Assembly: GCA_016342585.1 (NCBI GenBank)
Contig: JAEINK010000027.1
Coordinates: 1 to 60,982 of the forward strand
DNA length: 60,982 nucleotides
Source: Spirochaetales bacterium
GTDB lineage: Bacteria; Spirochaetota; Spirochaetia; UBA9216
Direction of reading: 5' to 3'
Part shown: one piece after another, positions 44,471 to 54,553 of the stretch
Position numbering within the stretch: position 1 is the first letter of the stretch
Layout: every line of letters starts with the position of its first letter
Notes under the pieces: model-generated
The model's input: the letters and a program-made list of their open reading frames with translations, nothing else
What the model was told of the DNA's origin: nothing
Database searches by the model: none
Translations under genes and position numbers: made by a program

Positions 44471-47400
44471 GTCTTGGAAAATTTTCAGTAAAAAATCCCG
44501 TTCTTATTAATATTCTCATGATTACCATCCTCATTCTTGGGGGACTCAGTCTTCAGAGGCTTCCCCGGGAACAATTTTCGGAAGTTCCTTTTTTCTGGGT
44601 TAACATTATCGTTCCTTATCCTGGAGCCTCTGCTGAGGATATCGAAAAATCTGTAACTATACCCATCGAAGATGAGATGCAGGGGATAGAGGATTTAAAG
44701 CAGATTCAGTCTGTAACGTCAGAGGGTTTATCTGTCGTGAGGGTTGAGTTTGATGATGGTATCTCTAATGATAAATTTGACTCCCTTTTTCAGGAAGCAC
44801 AAACAAGATTTTCGCGGGTTGAACTTCCCAGTGGTACCCTGAAAGGCCTCATAGACGATTTTTCTTCCTCAGACTTTTTACCTGTAATTGAGGTTATTAT
44901 CTCCGGTGACGCCGATTTCAACACCTTAAACTCCACAGCCTTAAACCTGCGGGATGATTTACGGGGCGTCTCTGAAGTCTCCGGTATAACCGTTGTCGGT
45001 TCACGGGACAGACAGGTTCAGGTGGAAATAAAGGGAGATATTTTAAGCTCTCTGAACATCGGTATAAATGAAATTTCCGGAGCAATTTCCGGTCAGAACA
45101 TAACCGTACCCGGTGGAACTCTTGAAACTGAAAACCGGAATTATCTGATCAGGACAATTGGAGAGTTGAGACAGGCCGAAGATTTTGAAAATATTATAAT
45201 TCGGAGGGGCGGCCAGGATGGTCTCGTCCGTATCCGGGATATAGCCGAAGTGAAGGAAGGATATGATTCCGGTGGTGTTACTGCCAGATTGAATGGTGAG
45301 CCTTCGATCACCTTGCAGGTGGCTAAAGTGGCCAGAGGAAACTCGGTTGGCGTAATAGAGGATGTGAAAATAATAGTTGATGAATATACAAAAACTCTCC
45401 CTCCGGGAATTAAAGTTACACTATTTAATGACTCAACACTGCAGATACAGGATAGCATTTCTACTCTAGTGAATAATGCCCTGTGGGGAATTATTCTTTT
45501 AATTGTTATCCTCTACTTTTTCATCGGTTTGAGGAATGCATTGATGACCGGGCTTGGAATTCCTATCACTTTTGCAGTTACTTTTCTGATTCTTGAGGTG
45601 ACAGGAGAAACCTTTAATACAAATACACTCTTCGGGATGGTATTAGTCCTTGGTTTAATTGTTGATCATGCCATAGTCGTGATTGAAAACTCATTCAGGC
45701 TTCAGCAGGGGGGCTTGAGCCGGATGGAAGCTGCTATCAAAGGTACGGATCAAGTAGTCGTTCCTGTAATTGCAGCGACGGCAACAACGGTGGCTGCCTT
45801 TTTACCCCTTATGATTCTTCCGGGAACCATTGGTAAATTCCTGAGGGTCATTCCTTTTACTGTTTCGATAGCCCTGATTGCTTCTACGGCTGAGGCTATT
45901 ATTTTTCTTCCCTCTCATTTTGCGGACTGGCCTGGGGGCAAGAAAACCAGAAAGGAAAAATTTTACCCCAGGATTAAAGCTTTCTATTCTCGGATACTTG
46001 ATAAAGTGTATAACAGGAAAGGAATTGCTGTCGTACTTCTTTTCATATTCATGATCCTGAGTTTTGGCTTGGTTGCCCTTTTGGATCAGGATCTTTTCAG
46101 TGCAGAAGACTTCACCTATTTTTCTATCGATATTGAAATGGCACCGGGAACCCCCTCGGCAAGGACCCTTGAAGCTGTCGAGGATTTCGAAGAAAGACTT
46201 CTGCCTCTGGTTGGAAACGGAGAGGTTGTATCTATTCTCTCATCGGTTGGATTTTCCGGCGGTCAGAGTGGCAATACCGAGAAAAGCAACCTTGCCCAAA
46301 TTACAGTAGATTTAGCAGAAAGATCCCAGGGGCGAACCCGATCTATTTCTGTCATTATGGAAGATATAAAACAGCTTTGTTCAACGGTTTCCGGACTTGA
46401 GTCTGTAAATTACTCGAAAGCTGTAAATGGACCTCCTACATCCTCCCCGATATCTTTCCGTCTTTTTGGAAATGATTATGAAGCCCTTCAGGCGGTATCA
46501 CGCGGGATAAAGGATAAGCTTGCTGAATATCCGGAACTTTTGAATATAGGTGATAATTTAGAAAATGGTTCACCTGAATTGAGGGTAAGGGTAAACCCAG
46601 AGCTATTATCACGTTATGGTTTAACCGTATTGGATGTTGGCTCGAGTCTGCGGACGCTTTTCGATGGAGTTCCTGTTTCAACGTTCTTCCGGGAAAATGA
46701 AATCATCGATGTGGTGGTTCTTTTTTCAAAAGAAAATATTGATTCTGTCTTTGATTTGGAAAATCTCTTTTTAACAACTTTTGACGGAAGACAGATACCC
46801 TTTTCATCAATAGCAACCATCGAACCGGCCGATGCTTTTGCCAGCATTAAAAGGATTGATGGAAAAAGGGAAATTACCATTGAATCGGGGGCGTATAGTA
46901 CAGAAAACGTGCGGCAGATTAACAAAGATGTTGAGGCGTTTTTTAATGAGAATTTTTCTACAACCTACCCCGATATTGAATTTGTTGCAGGCGGTGAGTT
47001 TTCTGATTTTAATGATCTCCTTTTTCAAATATTGAGAATATTTCTAATAGGGGTCTTTCTTATCTACCTGATTCTTGGAACTCAGTTTAAATCCTATACT
47101 CAACCCCTGATTATACTTTTGACTGTTCCTTTCGCTTTTACAGGAGTGGTTTTATATCTGTTTGTTTCCGGAACACCTTTTTCCACAACTGTCCTTTATG
47201 CCGGAGTCGCTCTGGCAGGAATTGCGGTAAATGATTCAATTGTGCTTATCAGTTTTATTAATGAATTGAGGGGTGAGGGTATGAAAATCGCGGAGGCTAT
47301 TAAAGAAGCTGCCGCAACAAGGCTTAGACCAATACTGCTGACAAGTCTGACCACCATTTCGGGTTTGATCCCGACGGCTCTTGGGCTTGGCGGAAAATCC

Positions 47401-47562
47401 GTTGTGTGGGGGCCGATGGCGAGTACTATAATTTTCGGGTTGATTTTTTCTACATTAACAGCCTTGGTTTTTATTCCTGTCCTTTATGGATTAATCTATG
47501 AGCGTGGTGAAAAAAAAGCGGATAGGAAGAGATTGGTTGAAAATTCAGAGGCTATGGCATAA
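44467..47562 (+). CDS. RND-family efflux pump inner-membrane subunit
   Basis: A 1031-residue AcrB/MMPL-type transporter with the usual twelve-segment layout: one helix at the N-terminus, a large periplasmic loop, a helix cluster at ~330-480, a second periplasmic loop and a C-terminal cluster at ~860-1010. The proton-relay region reads GMVLVLGLIVDHAIVVIEN in TM4, where AcrB has Asp-Asp; here a single Asp is kept. The start is ATG in an ATGA overlap with the adaptor gene. It should export small molecules or lipids by proton motive force; the substrate is unknown. Confidence 0.92.
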   Translation: MSLGKFSVKNPVLINILMITILILGGLSLQRLPREQFSEVPFFWVNIIVPYPGASAEDIEKSVTIPIEDEMQGIEDLKQIQSVTSEGLSVVRVEFDDGISNDKFDSLFQEAQTRFSRVELPSGTLKGLIDDFSSSDFLPVIEVIISGDADFNTLNSTALNLRDDLRGVSEVSGITVVGSRDRQVQVEIKGDILSSLNIGINEISGAISGQNITVPGGTLETENRNYLIRTIGELRQAEDFENIIIRRGGQDGLVRIRDIAEVKEGYDSGGVTARLNGEPSITLQVAKVARGNSVGVIEDVKIIVDEYTKTLPPGIKVTLFNDSTLQIQDSISTLVNNALWGIILLIVILYFFIGLRNALMTGLGIPITFAVTFLILEVTGETFNTNTLFGMVLVLGLIVDHAIVVIENSFRLQQGGLSRMEAAIKGTDQVVVPVIAATATTVAAFLPLMILPGTIGKFLRVIPFTVSIALIASTAEAIIFLPSHFADWPGGKKTRKEKFYPRIKAFYSRILDKVYNRKGIAVVLLFIFMILSFGLVALLDQDLFSAEDFTYFSIDIEMAPGTPSARTLEAVEDFEERLLPLVGNGEVVSILSSVGFSGGQSGNTEKSNLAQITVDLAERSQGRTRSISVIMEDIKQLCSTVSGLESVNYSKAVNGPPTSSPISFRLFGNDYEALQAVSRGIKDKLAEYPELLNIGDNLENGSPELRVRVNPELLSRYGLTVLDVGSSLRTLFDGVPVSTFFRENEIIDVVVLFSKENIDSVFDLENLFLTTFDGRQIPFSSIATIEPADAFASIKRIDGKREITIESGAYSTENVRQINKDVEAFFNENFSTTYPDIEFVAGGEFSDFNDLLFQILRIFLIGVFLIYLILGTQFKSYTQPLIILLTVPFAFTGVVLYLFVSGTPFSTTVLYAGVALAGIAVNDSIVLISFINELRGEGMKIAEAIKEAAATRLRPILLTSLTTISGLIPTALGLGGKSVVWGPMASTIIFGLIFSTLTALVFIPVLYGLIYERGEKKADRKRLVENSEAMA

Positions 47563-47577
47563 GAGGGATAAAAATAT

Positions 47578-48312
47578 ATGTTAGTTAAGTCAAAGGGGTG
47601 GGGTTTAATCATTCTCATATTAACTCTTCTCCCTTCTTTTCTTTGGACAAATGAAGCTGCTTATCTATTACAATCAGGGATAGACAGTTTCCTTTCAGGG
47701 AGTATTAATGAGGCTGCTGATATCTTAAATGAGGTGGGATCGGATTACGCCAATTCCGAACTCATAAGAAGCAGAAGCAAACTCTGGTTGGGAAGAGTCG
47801 CTATAGGGGGCGGCGATGTTGAAACAGCAGAGCGGTTCCTGAGTGAAAGTGCTTCTCTTGCCGCCTCAGCCGGTCTCTCTTTTGAACGTTCGAATGGAAA
47901 TAATAAAAATCTTGCTGAAGCCTATCGTGTGAATGCTGATGCATTAGCCGAGATTATGCTATTCAAAGGTGTCCCTTATATAATTAAAAACGGCGGGAAG
48001 GTTCAGGAGTTAGCGGAAAAATCCCTGGCGAATGATCCTGGAAATCCGGATGCCGCCGTGATTTATGCTCAGGGGCGAATAAATGCACCCCGGTTGTTTG
48101 GAGGAAATCGGAATGAAGGTATCTCTATCCTCTCCGATTTATGGCTAAATCGGTTGGATGGGAATCTCTCTAAAGCCCAGATTTTTCGTGTTGCAGTGGC
48201 CCTGGGGGATACGTATTTAAAAAAAGATCCGGATAAGGCGGAAGAGTACTATTATCAGGCAGCGCTCCTGTTTCCGGATAATCAATATATTAAGAATAGA
48301 ACCACAAACTAA
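47578..48312 (+). CDS. Exported TPR-type protein linked to the RND pump
   Basis: A 244-residue protein with an N-terminal signal (LTLLPSFLWT) and helical TPR-like repeats (AAYLLQSGIDSFLSGSINEAADILNEV, AEEYYYQAALLFPDNQYI). The NAPRLFGGNRNEGI motif near residue 165 recurs in TPR proteins of this kind as I remember them. It begins 16 bases after the RND gene and probably belongs to the same operon, so it may help assemble or regulate the pump in the periplasm. Confidence 0.72.
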   Translation: MLVKSKGWGLIILILTLLPSFLWTNEAAYLLQSGIDSFLSGSINEAADILNEVGSDYANSELIRSRSKLWLGRVAIGGGDVETAERFLSESASLAASAGLSFERSNGNNKNLAEAYRVNADALAEIMLFKGVPYIIKNGGKVQELAEKSLANDPGNPDAAVIYAQGRINAPRLFGGNRNEGISILSDLWLNRLDGNLSKAQIFRVAVALGDTYLKKDPDKAEEYYYQAALLFPDNQYIKNRTTN

Positions 48313-48323
48313 GGAGATATAAG

Positions 48324-48785
48324 ATGCTCAAGACAGGTGATAAGGCACCGGATTTTACATTACAGAATCAGGATGATGAGACCGTTAAACTCTCAGATTT
48401 TATTGGGAAGAAGGTCTTAATCTATTTTTATCCTAAAGCAAATACCCCTGGATGCACCACACAGTCATGCAGTGTGCAGGAGTCTCTTCCTGCCCTTGAA
48501 ACGGCAGGCACCCTTGCTCTGGGTATCAGCCCCGACAGTCCCGTAAAACAAGCGAAGTTCGCCGAAAAATACGGATTGAAATTCCCCCTTCTTTGCGATG
48601 AGGAGCACCGGGTGGCAGGAGAATATGGCGTTTGGGCAGAGAAAAAAAATTTCGGGAAGGTGTATATGGGGATAGTAAGATCCTCATTTCTAATTGATGA
48701 AAATGGTGTTGTTCTGGGAGCATGGTATAAGGTCAGCCCTGGTGATACCGTTCCCAAGGCTATGGACGCACTCAAAGGAAAATAA
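48324..48785 (+). CDS. bcp: Peroxiredoxin of the Bcp/PrxQ type
   Basis: A thiol peroxidase of 153 residues. The peroxidatic Cys lies in PKANTPGCTTQSC (~residue 42), with the second Cys five residues later as in atypical 2-Cys Bcp. The thioredoxin-fold start DKAPDFTLQNQDDETVKLSDF and the RSSFLIDENG strand are normal. It reduces peroxides using thioredoxin. AAGGAG precedes the ATG. It follows the TPR gene closely and ends at a terminator. Confidence 0.94.
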   Translation: MLKTGDKAPDFTLQNQDDETVKLSDFIGKKVLIYFYPKANTPGCTTQSCSVQESLPALETAGTLALGISPDSPVKQAKFAEKYGLKFPLLCDEEHRVAGEYGVWAEKKNFGKVYMGIVRSSFLIDENGVVLGAWYKVSPGDTVPKAMDALKGK

Positions 48786-48804
48786 TCTTTAATTTTGAAA
48801 TAAA

Positions 48805-48839
48805 AAGCAAACCATCTCATAAAGATGGTTTGCTTTTCT
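48805..48839. terminator. Bidirectional terminator between convergent genes
   Basis: AAGCAAACCATC (48805-48816) pairs perfectly with GATGGTTTGCTT (48824-48835), A's before and T's after. It serves bcp (+) and the acyltransferase gene (-). Confidence 0.93.
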
Positions 48840-48855
48840 ATAAATAATCGTGATT

Positions 48856-50097
48856 TTAATCAGCCTGAAATTGGGCGACCTTATCTTTTTGTAGATATTC
48901 CAATGCTTTTATCCATTTATAAGCACTGACTTTCTTCTCTCTGGATTTTATCGAATAGAGGGTATTGTCATGATAGAACTCCAGGATCTCCCTGTTTTGA
49001 ACGTTAATCCCGGATAATTCGTGTACGGAAAATGTTTTCACTTCAGTGGCTGTTTCATCCTCGATGACCAGCGTTTCATTGTAAAGCACAAGGCTTCCCT
49101 GGCAGAGTGCTTTAAGTTTCTGGATCTTGTATCCGGTGGAAACGAGAAGCCCTCCATCCCTTAAACACTCTCTGCTTCTCTCTTCAGGCATCTCCGGCTT
49201 ATGGTGTTCCTCCAGGTATTTTTCAAGATGTTCAAGCTGCCACTTATTCCAGTCTCTTATATTATCAAAGATGAGATCTCTTTCAAGTTGTTCAAAGAAA
49301 AGATAATCATTCTGTTTAACTTTGTACCCGCAATTCCGGCAGCAGACGGTTCTCCCTTCTGAGTAGATGGATCCAATTTCCTTACAGGACGGGCAGGTAA
49401 AGATCACCTGTTCTATATTTTCTGCGGAATTTTTCCCCGAAAAACGGATGTTAGCCTTCCGTTGATACTCTATCTCATCAAAATTCAGGGCATCGGCCAG
49501 TTTCCTGTGGATTTCATCAGCTTTCGCACCTTTAAGGTCCTCTTCGGTAAAGAGAAGTTTATACTCCATCTTCACCTTGCCCCGCTGGATTTTCGTACCC
49601 CACCGGGGTTGACTTAAGAAGCCCCCTTTGAAGACCAGGGTCACAACAGGGATTTTGAGCATTCGGATCAATTTGGACGTGGAATAGACAAGGGGGAGGG
49701 TGGTGCCATCCCAGGTACGTCTACCTTCCGGAAAAATTCCAATGACTCCGCCTTTTTCTTTTATCCTAATAATGTTTTTCAGGGCATCAATATCGGATTT
49801 TGCTTTTGTCTTGGGTATGGCCCCCACAAGCTGAACAAAGAACTTGAAGACCGGATATCTGAAAACAGCATCAGAGGTTATGAAAAAAACCGGTCTATGT
49901 ATGTAAAATGCGGCCATAAAGGGATCCCAGAAACCCTGATGGGTAGGCATAAGAAGGTAAGGTGGTTTTAACTTCTTAACCTCCTCTGGCATTTCCGGTT
50001 CGAGTTTAAAGATTTTAGATATTACTAATTTTACAATTGGTTTAAGACAGCGGTAGGCCCACTGATTTACTTTGATTTCTTTGTTTCTTTTAGCCAT
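48856..50097 (-). CDS. PlsC-type acyltransferase with zinc ribbon and extra C-terminal domain
   Basis: A 413-residue protein. Residues ~35-200 are a 1-acyl-glycerol-3-phosphate acyltransferase domain with the H-x4-D motif (MPTHQGFWDPF) and the FPEGRRTWDG substrate motif. Near residue 230-256 two CxxC pairs (CPSC, CRNC) make a zinc ribbon. The last ~150 residues hold a helical piece and a possible PH-like beta domain (TGYKIQKLKALCQGSLVLYNETLVIED). Family PlsC proteins are usually ~240 residues, so the tail is extra. I chose ATG 50097 with GGAGGG 4 bases upstream, not the frame start at 50193. Confidence 0.83.
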   Translation of the reverse strand: MAKRNKEIKVNQWAYRCLKPIVKLVISKIFKLEPEMPEEVKKLKPPYLLMPTHQGFWDPFMAAFYIHRPVFFITSDAVFRYPVFKFFVQLVGAIPKTKAKSDIDALKNIIRIKEKGGVIGIFPEGRRTWDGTTLPLVYSTSKLIRMLKIPVVTLVFKGGFLSQPRWGTKIQRGKVKMEYKLLFTEEDLKGAKADEIHRKLADALNFDEIEYQRKANIRFSGKNSAENIEQVIFTCPSCKEIGSIYSEGRTVCCRNCGYKVKQNDYLFFEQLERDLIFDNIRDWNKWQLEHLEKYLEEHHKPEMPEERSRECLRDGGLLVSTGYKIQKLKALCQGSLVLYNETLVIEDETATEVKTFSVHELSGINVQNREILEFYHDNTLYSIKSREKKVSAYKWIKALEYLQKDKVAQFQAD

Positions 50098-50226
50098 CGG
50101 TCCCTCCTGTAGAGAATTCAAGGTTGCAAATGGATCAATACCCTGTATAATTATAACAGAATATATTTTGCTTTCAAACTGTTTAACTATCAAAGTGTTA
50201 TGAAGTTGCTAAATTAAGGAGTATTC

Positions 50227-51654
50227 ATGAGTATTCAGTGGTCAATGTTCATCAACCTTGGGATTATTTCAGTCGGCCTTCTGCTTGCCACCTGGATACG
50301 GGTTAAGGTTAATTTTTTTCAAAAATATCTTATCCCCAACCCCATTTTAGCAGGATTTATTCTCCTGCCCTTGTATAATTTTGTGTTTCCCCTCTTGGGA
50401 TTAACAAACCTGAACCTTGGTGCTATGGCGTATCATTTGTTAAGCATCTCCTTTGTTGCACTATCCCTCAAGACACCACCCATGAAAAAACCAGGGAAGG
50501 GAAGAATATTCGGGACAACCCTTTCGGTACTCAATCAGTTTGCAATTCAGGGGCTTATTGGTCTGCTGCTGACCTTTTTCTTTATAAAAACCACACGCCC
50601 GGATCTTTTTCATAGTTTTGGATACCTTCTACCCCTTGGGTTTGCTCAGGGACCCGGACAGGCATACTCCATTGGTGAGAGCTGGACGGCCTTCGGTGTC
50701 GAAGGTGCTGGTAGTATCGGGCTTACCTTTGCGGCAATCGGATTCATCTTATGCAGTTTTGGCGGGGTATTTATTATAAACTACGGGATAAAGAGGGGAT
50801 GGATTGAAAAGGATAAGCTTGGGTTTAATATTGATAAAGATACCCGTCCCGGCGTTCACCCGAAAGGGAGTAAGCTCCCTGTGGGTGGTTATCAAACAAC
50901 AGAAACAGAAGCTATCGATTCTCTGACCTTGAACCTTGCTGTAGTTTTGACAGGCTATTTCATCGCCTTTCTTATACTGACGGGAATCGAATATCTTCTC
51001 TCATTTCTGGGACCGACAGGGGCTCAGCTTGCAGAAACATTCTGGGGTTTGAGCTTTATTTTTGCGGCCCTTGTGGGACTTTTGATGAAGCAGATCCTTA
51101 AGGCAACAGATACTCAGCATCTGATGGATAATCTTACCCTGAACAGGATTACAGGGTTTTCGGTAGATTTAATGGTGGCATCGGCCATTGCCGCCATATC
51201 GCTCGTCATCGTGGCTGAATACTGGGTACCCATACTGACAATCTCTTTAATCGGGGCTGTAGCGGTCGGCTTTTCAACCATCTGGTACTGTTCAAGGGTA
51301 TTCAGTGACCATCGGTTCCTCCGGACCCTCCTTGTTTTTGGAGTCTCCACCGGAACACTCTCCACAGGGCTTGCCCTCTTAAGGGTTGTAGACCCCGATT
51401 TTGAAACCCCTGTTGCCACAGATTATACTTATGCATCAGGGATAACATTTGCCTTTGCTATCCCCTATGTCCTTACCATGAATATTACCTTAAAAACCTT
51501 TGTCACAGGAGATTACATCTGGTTCTGGTTAGCTGTTCTGATTAATCTGGCCTATCTGATCTTTACTATGCTTTTTTTCCTGAAGTATGCCGGTAAACGT
51601 TTGTCAAAACATAAATCCAAACTCTGGTATCCCATTGAAGAAGAGGTTGATTAA
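50227..51654 (+). CDS. Sodium/glutamate symporter (GltS) family transporter
   Basis: A 475-residue polytopic membrane protein with about 11-12 hydrophobic segments, of the GltS family. The N-terminal LIPNPILAGFILLPLYNF helix-loop, the GFAQGPGQAYSIGESW pore segment near residue 142 and a second half with a similar fold match. It probably imports glutamate or a related dicarboxylate with sodium. AAGGAG precedes the ATG; it stands alone. The central loop (~200-235, rich in basic and polar residues) is longer than I expect in E. coli GltS. Confidence 0.82.
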   Translation: MSIQWSMFINLGIISVGLLLATWIRVKVNFFQKYLIPNPILAGFILLPLYNFVFPLLGLTNLNLGAMAYHLLSISFVALSLKTPPMKKPGKGRIFGTTLSVLNQFAIQGLIGLLLTFFFIKTTRPDLFHSFGYLLPLGFAQGPGQAYSIGESWTAFGVEGAGSIGLTFAAIGFILCSFGGVFIINYGIKRGWIEKDKLGFNIDKDTRPGVHPKGSKLPVGGYQTTETEAIDSLTLNLAVVLTGYFIAFLILTGIEYLLSFLGPTGAQLAETFWGLSFIFAALVGLLMKQILKATDTQHLMDNLTLNRITGFSVDLMVASAIAAISLVIVAEYWVPILTISLIGAVAVGFSTIWYCSRVFSDHRFLRTLLVFGVSTGTLSTGLALLRVVDPDFETPVATDYTYASGITFAFAIPYVLTMNITLKTFVTGDYIWFWLAVLINLAYLIFTMLFFLKYAGKRLSKHKSKLWYPIEEEVD

Positions 51655-51694
51655 TGTGTTGACAATTCCTCTTTAGTCATCAAAGATTAACTAT

Positions 51695-54541
51695 ATGAAA
51701 AAGATTTCCAGAAAATTTAATATTTTGCTAGTACTTTCAATATGTATATCGGTCCTTTTATCATCGTTTTTCGCGACCGGGTTTCTTATAATCCGGTCGC
51801 GAACGGAAATGCATGAGAGGAATCTCATACAAATACAAAGTCTCGCTGATAATATCGAGAGTTTTCTAACCCAGACCTATCAATTGAATCATCAACTTGC
51901 CATGGACCCCCGTATTATTAATACTATTACATCCTCCGAACCAGATTGGGAAAAGCGAGTCAGGAATTATGGTGAAATGTATCCTGAGACTGCCTCTGGA
52001 GTCGCTGGAATGGATTTGTTACAGGATCTGATGAAGGAGTACTCCTGGGTGGAACTCTTCTTCGTTCAGGACATAAACGGAAATCAGACCGCACGCAGTT
52101 CCGGGATGATTGGCCCCCGAGGAGATCGCTGGTGGTTTAAAAAAATCACTGAGGCCCCCTCTTCTTCTCCCTTTATATCCAAATCCTACTACTCCATGAC
52201 AGGAAACAAACCCGTAGCCTCTGTGTTTCATCCGATCTATCAGGATGAAACCTTAGTCGGTATTATGGGGACTGATATAAATTTTAATTATCTCCAGGAG
52301 ATGGTAAGTGGATACCTTTATTCAGAAGATCTTGAAGCGATAGTTGTCGATAGTACCGGTACAGTAATCGCCCACCCTGATCGAACCTTTGTTAACCAAC
52401 TGTATAATCTTATAGATAAAACAAAAAACGTTCTGTCTAAAAATAGTGAAGGAGAGATATTACAGGATGATTCTGGTTACCATGTAACCACTAAAGTCTC
52501 AACCGAAACCAATAGGGATGTATCGTCCGCCGCTGAGCGGGTACTAAAAGGAGAGGGCGGTTTTATTAAAAATTCACGAATAGATGGTGAGCTCTGTTCA
52601 ATCTACTATGAGCCGGCTTTCTATCCTGGTGCTGATGTTGAGGATATATACGGACTTCTTCTGATATATAATCATAATCGTCTCATAGTTTTCACCAGAA
52701 TTCTTATAATTGGTATTATCCTTTTCATCCTTATCTCTACCTTTCTGCTTTATCTCTTTTTCCATCGCTTATTTCAGGACCGAATTCTTAATCCTCTTTC
52801 CCTTCTCGTGGATTTTATGGGTGACAGAAATATCATTGGATTCCGGGCGGTAAAATTAGATACGGGTGATGAGTTCGATCTCCTTGCCGAGACATATAAT
52901 AGTTTAAGGACAGATCTGGCGACGACTCATCAGGAACTTCAGGAGAATATGGAGAATCTGGCCATCAGCGAAGAGGGGTATCGAACCTTTGCGGGCATCA
53001 GTCTGTCTATGACAGGTGAGAAGCAAAAGCAGGAGATTCTTAAAATCATTATCCGTCAGGGAATGGATTTTTGTAATGCCGAAGGTGGAACGCTTTATCT
53101 CTATGATATTGAGAAGTCTGAGCTGACTTTCGAAATAATTTATAACGATATATTGGATGTTCATAAATTGAGAAATGGTGAAAATGGGGAGAATCTTTTT
53201 CAACCTGTTCCTGTTTTTGTGGATGGTAAGCCCAATAATACAAATGTATCCTCATATTGTGCTATTACAGGGGAAATCATAAGTATTCCTGATGTATATC
53301 ATGCAGACGGATTTGATTTTGAGGGTATGAAAAACTATGACAGTCAAAATCAATATACATCAAAATCCATGCTGGTTCTGCCAATGAAGAACCTTGAAGG
53401 GGAAATTATTGGCGTTCTTCAGCTAATAAATGCCCGGGATGATCGCACTCGAGAGGTCTGTGAATTTACAGAGCATCACAGGAATATTGTGACAATACTT
53501 GCTTCTCAAGGTGCCGTTACTCTAACCAACATCCAGTTGAATAAAAACCTGGAAGAGTTCCTATACTCTTTCATTCAGAGTATTGCCGCCGCTGTCGATG
53601 AGAAATTCCACTATACTTCCGGGCATATTGAAAGGGTGGTTTCCCTTTCCGGTATGATAGCAGATAGAATCAATACACAGAATTCGGGTGTTTATGCAAA
53701 TATAGAATTTACAGCTGAAGAGATAGAAGAGCTTAGGATTGCCGCTTGGATGCATGATGTCGGTAAGATCTCTATTCCGGAAGATGTTTTGGATAAATCC
53801 TCCAAGCTCATGTTCTCCCGGGATGGTTATGAGCTGATAGAAATGCGCGGGAGGAGAATCTCTTTACTCTGGGAAAATAGTCTGCTGAAAGATCTTCTCT
53901 CTGAGGCCGGTGTAGCATGGGAAGATTCGGAAGGTTTCAGGGTCTTGCATGAACGGATAAGTGTTCTTGACGAAGATCTAAAGAAAATTCGTTATGTTAA
54001 CGAAGGACACGAATTCCTTTCAGAAGAGGATATAAAAAATCTCAGTCGTATTTCACAAACATCCGCTGCTGCTGAAAATGGTACTTTCGAAGATCTCTCT
54101 CTTCTTACACCGGAGGAACTTAGATTTTTAAGCATCCGGAAGGGAACTCTGGATGAACATGAGCGGGCGATTATCGAAAGCCATGTTCATATTACACGTA
54201 AAATTCTGGATAAACTGCAATTTCCAAGCCATCTTTCAAATGTCCCGAATTATGCTTCCCAGCACCATGAGAAGCTTGACGGATCGGGATATGATCAGGG
54301 GCTGGATAAACAGGAATTGCCTCTTCAATCCAGGATAATCGCTGTTTCGGATATTTTTGAAGCCCTGACAGCCCAGGACAGACCATACCGGAAACCAATT
54401 AAACTTGAAACCGCACTCCTTATCATGAGGAAGATGTGTGATGCTAATTACATAGATAAGGATATTTTTAACATTCTTGTAGAAACCGAAATACTAGGTG
54501 ACTACTGTAAAAGAAATGGGTTAGACCCGGATAGAGAGTGA
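51695..54541 (+). CDS. Membrane c-di-GMP phosphodiesterase-type sensor (dCache-HAMP-GAF-HD-GYP)
   Basis: A 948-residue protein. TM1 is ~10-30, a periplasmic dCache ligand domain spans ~35-325, TM2 is ~332-355 and a HAMP-like helix follows. A GAF domain covers ~430-600 and the HD-GYP domain ~630-940. HD is in MHDVGKISIP at ~685, and HHEKLDGSGYD at ~855 fits the HD-GYP HHExxDGxGY signature. About 100 extra residues lie between those motifs, as in a subgroup of HD phosphohydrolases I recall. It should hydrolyse cyclic di-GMP in response to an external ligand. The glycosidase gene follows after 12 bases, perhaps as part of one operon. Confidence 0.87.
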   Translation: MKKISRKFNILLVLSICISVLLSSFFATGFLIIRSRTEMHERNLIQIQSLADNIESFLTQTYQLNHQLAMDPRIINTITSSEPDWEKRVRNYGEMYPETASGVAGMDLLQDLMKEYSWVELFFVQDINGNQTARSSGMIGPRGDRWWFKKITEAPSSSPFISKSYYSMTGNKPVASVFHPIYQDETLVGIMGTDINFNYLQEMVSGYLYSEDLEAIVVDSTGTVIAHPDRTFVNQLYNLIDKTKNVLSKNSEGEILQDDSGYHVTTKVSTETNRDVSSAAERVLKGEGGFIKNSRIDGELCSIYYEPAFYPGADVEDIYGLLLIYNHNRLIVFTRILIIGIILFILISTFLLYLFFHRLFQDRILNPLSLLVDFMGDRNIIGFRAVKLDTGDEFDLLAETYNSLRTDLATTHQELQENMENLAISEEGYRTFAGISLSMTGEKQKQEILKIIIRQGMDFCNAEGGTLYLYDIEKSELTFEIIYNDILDVHKLRNGENGENLFQPVPVFVDGKPNNTNVSSYCAITGEIISIPDVYHADGFDFEGMKNYDSQNQYTSKSMLVLPMKNLEGEIIGVLQLINARDDRTREVCEFTEHHRNIVTILASQGAVTLTNIQLNKNLEEFLYSFIQSIAAAVDEKFHYTSGHIERVVSLSGMIADRINTQNSGVYANIEFTAEEIEELRIAAWMHDVGKISIPEDVLDKSSKLMFSRDGYELIEMRGRRISLLWENSLLKDLLSEAGVAWEDSEGFRVLHERISVLDEDLKKIRYVNEGHEFLSEEDIKNLSRISQTSAAAENGTFEDLSLLTPEELRFLSIRKGTLDEHERAIIESHVHITRKILDKLQFPSHLSNVPNYASQHHEKLDGSGYDQGLDKQELPLQSRIIAVSDIFEALTAQDRPYRKPIKLETALLIMRKMCDANYIDKDIFNILVETEILGDYCKRNGLDPDRE

Positions 54542-54553
54542 AAAGAATCGTGA

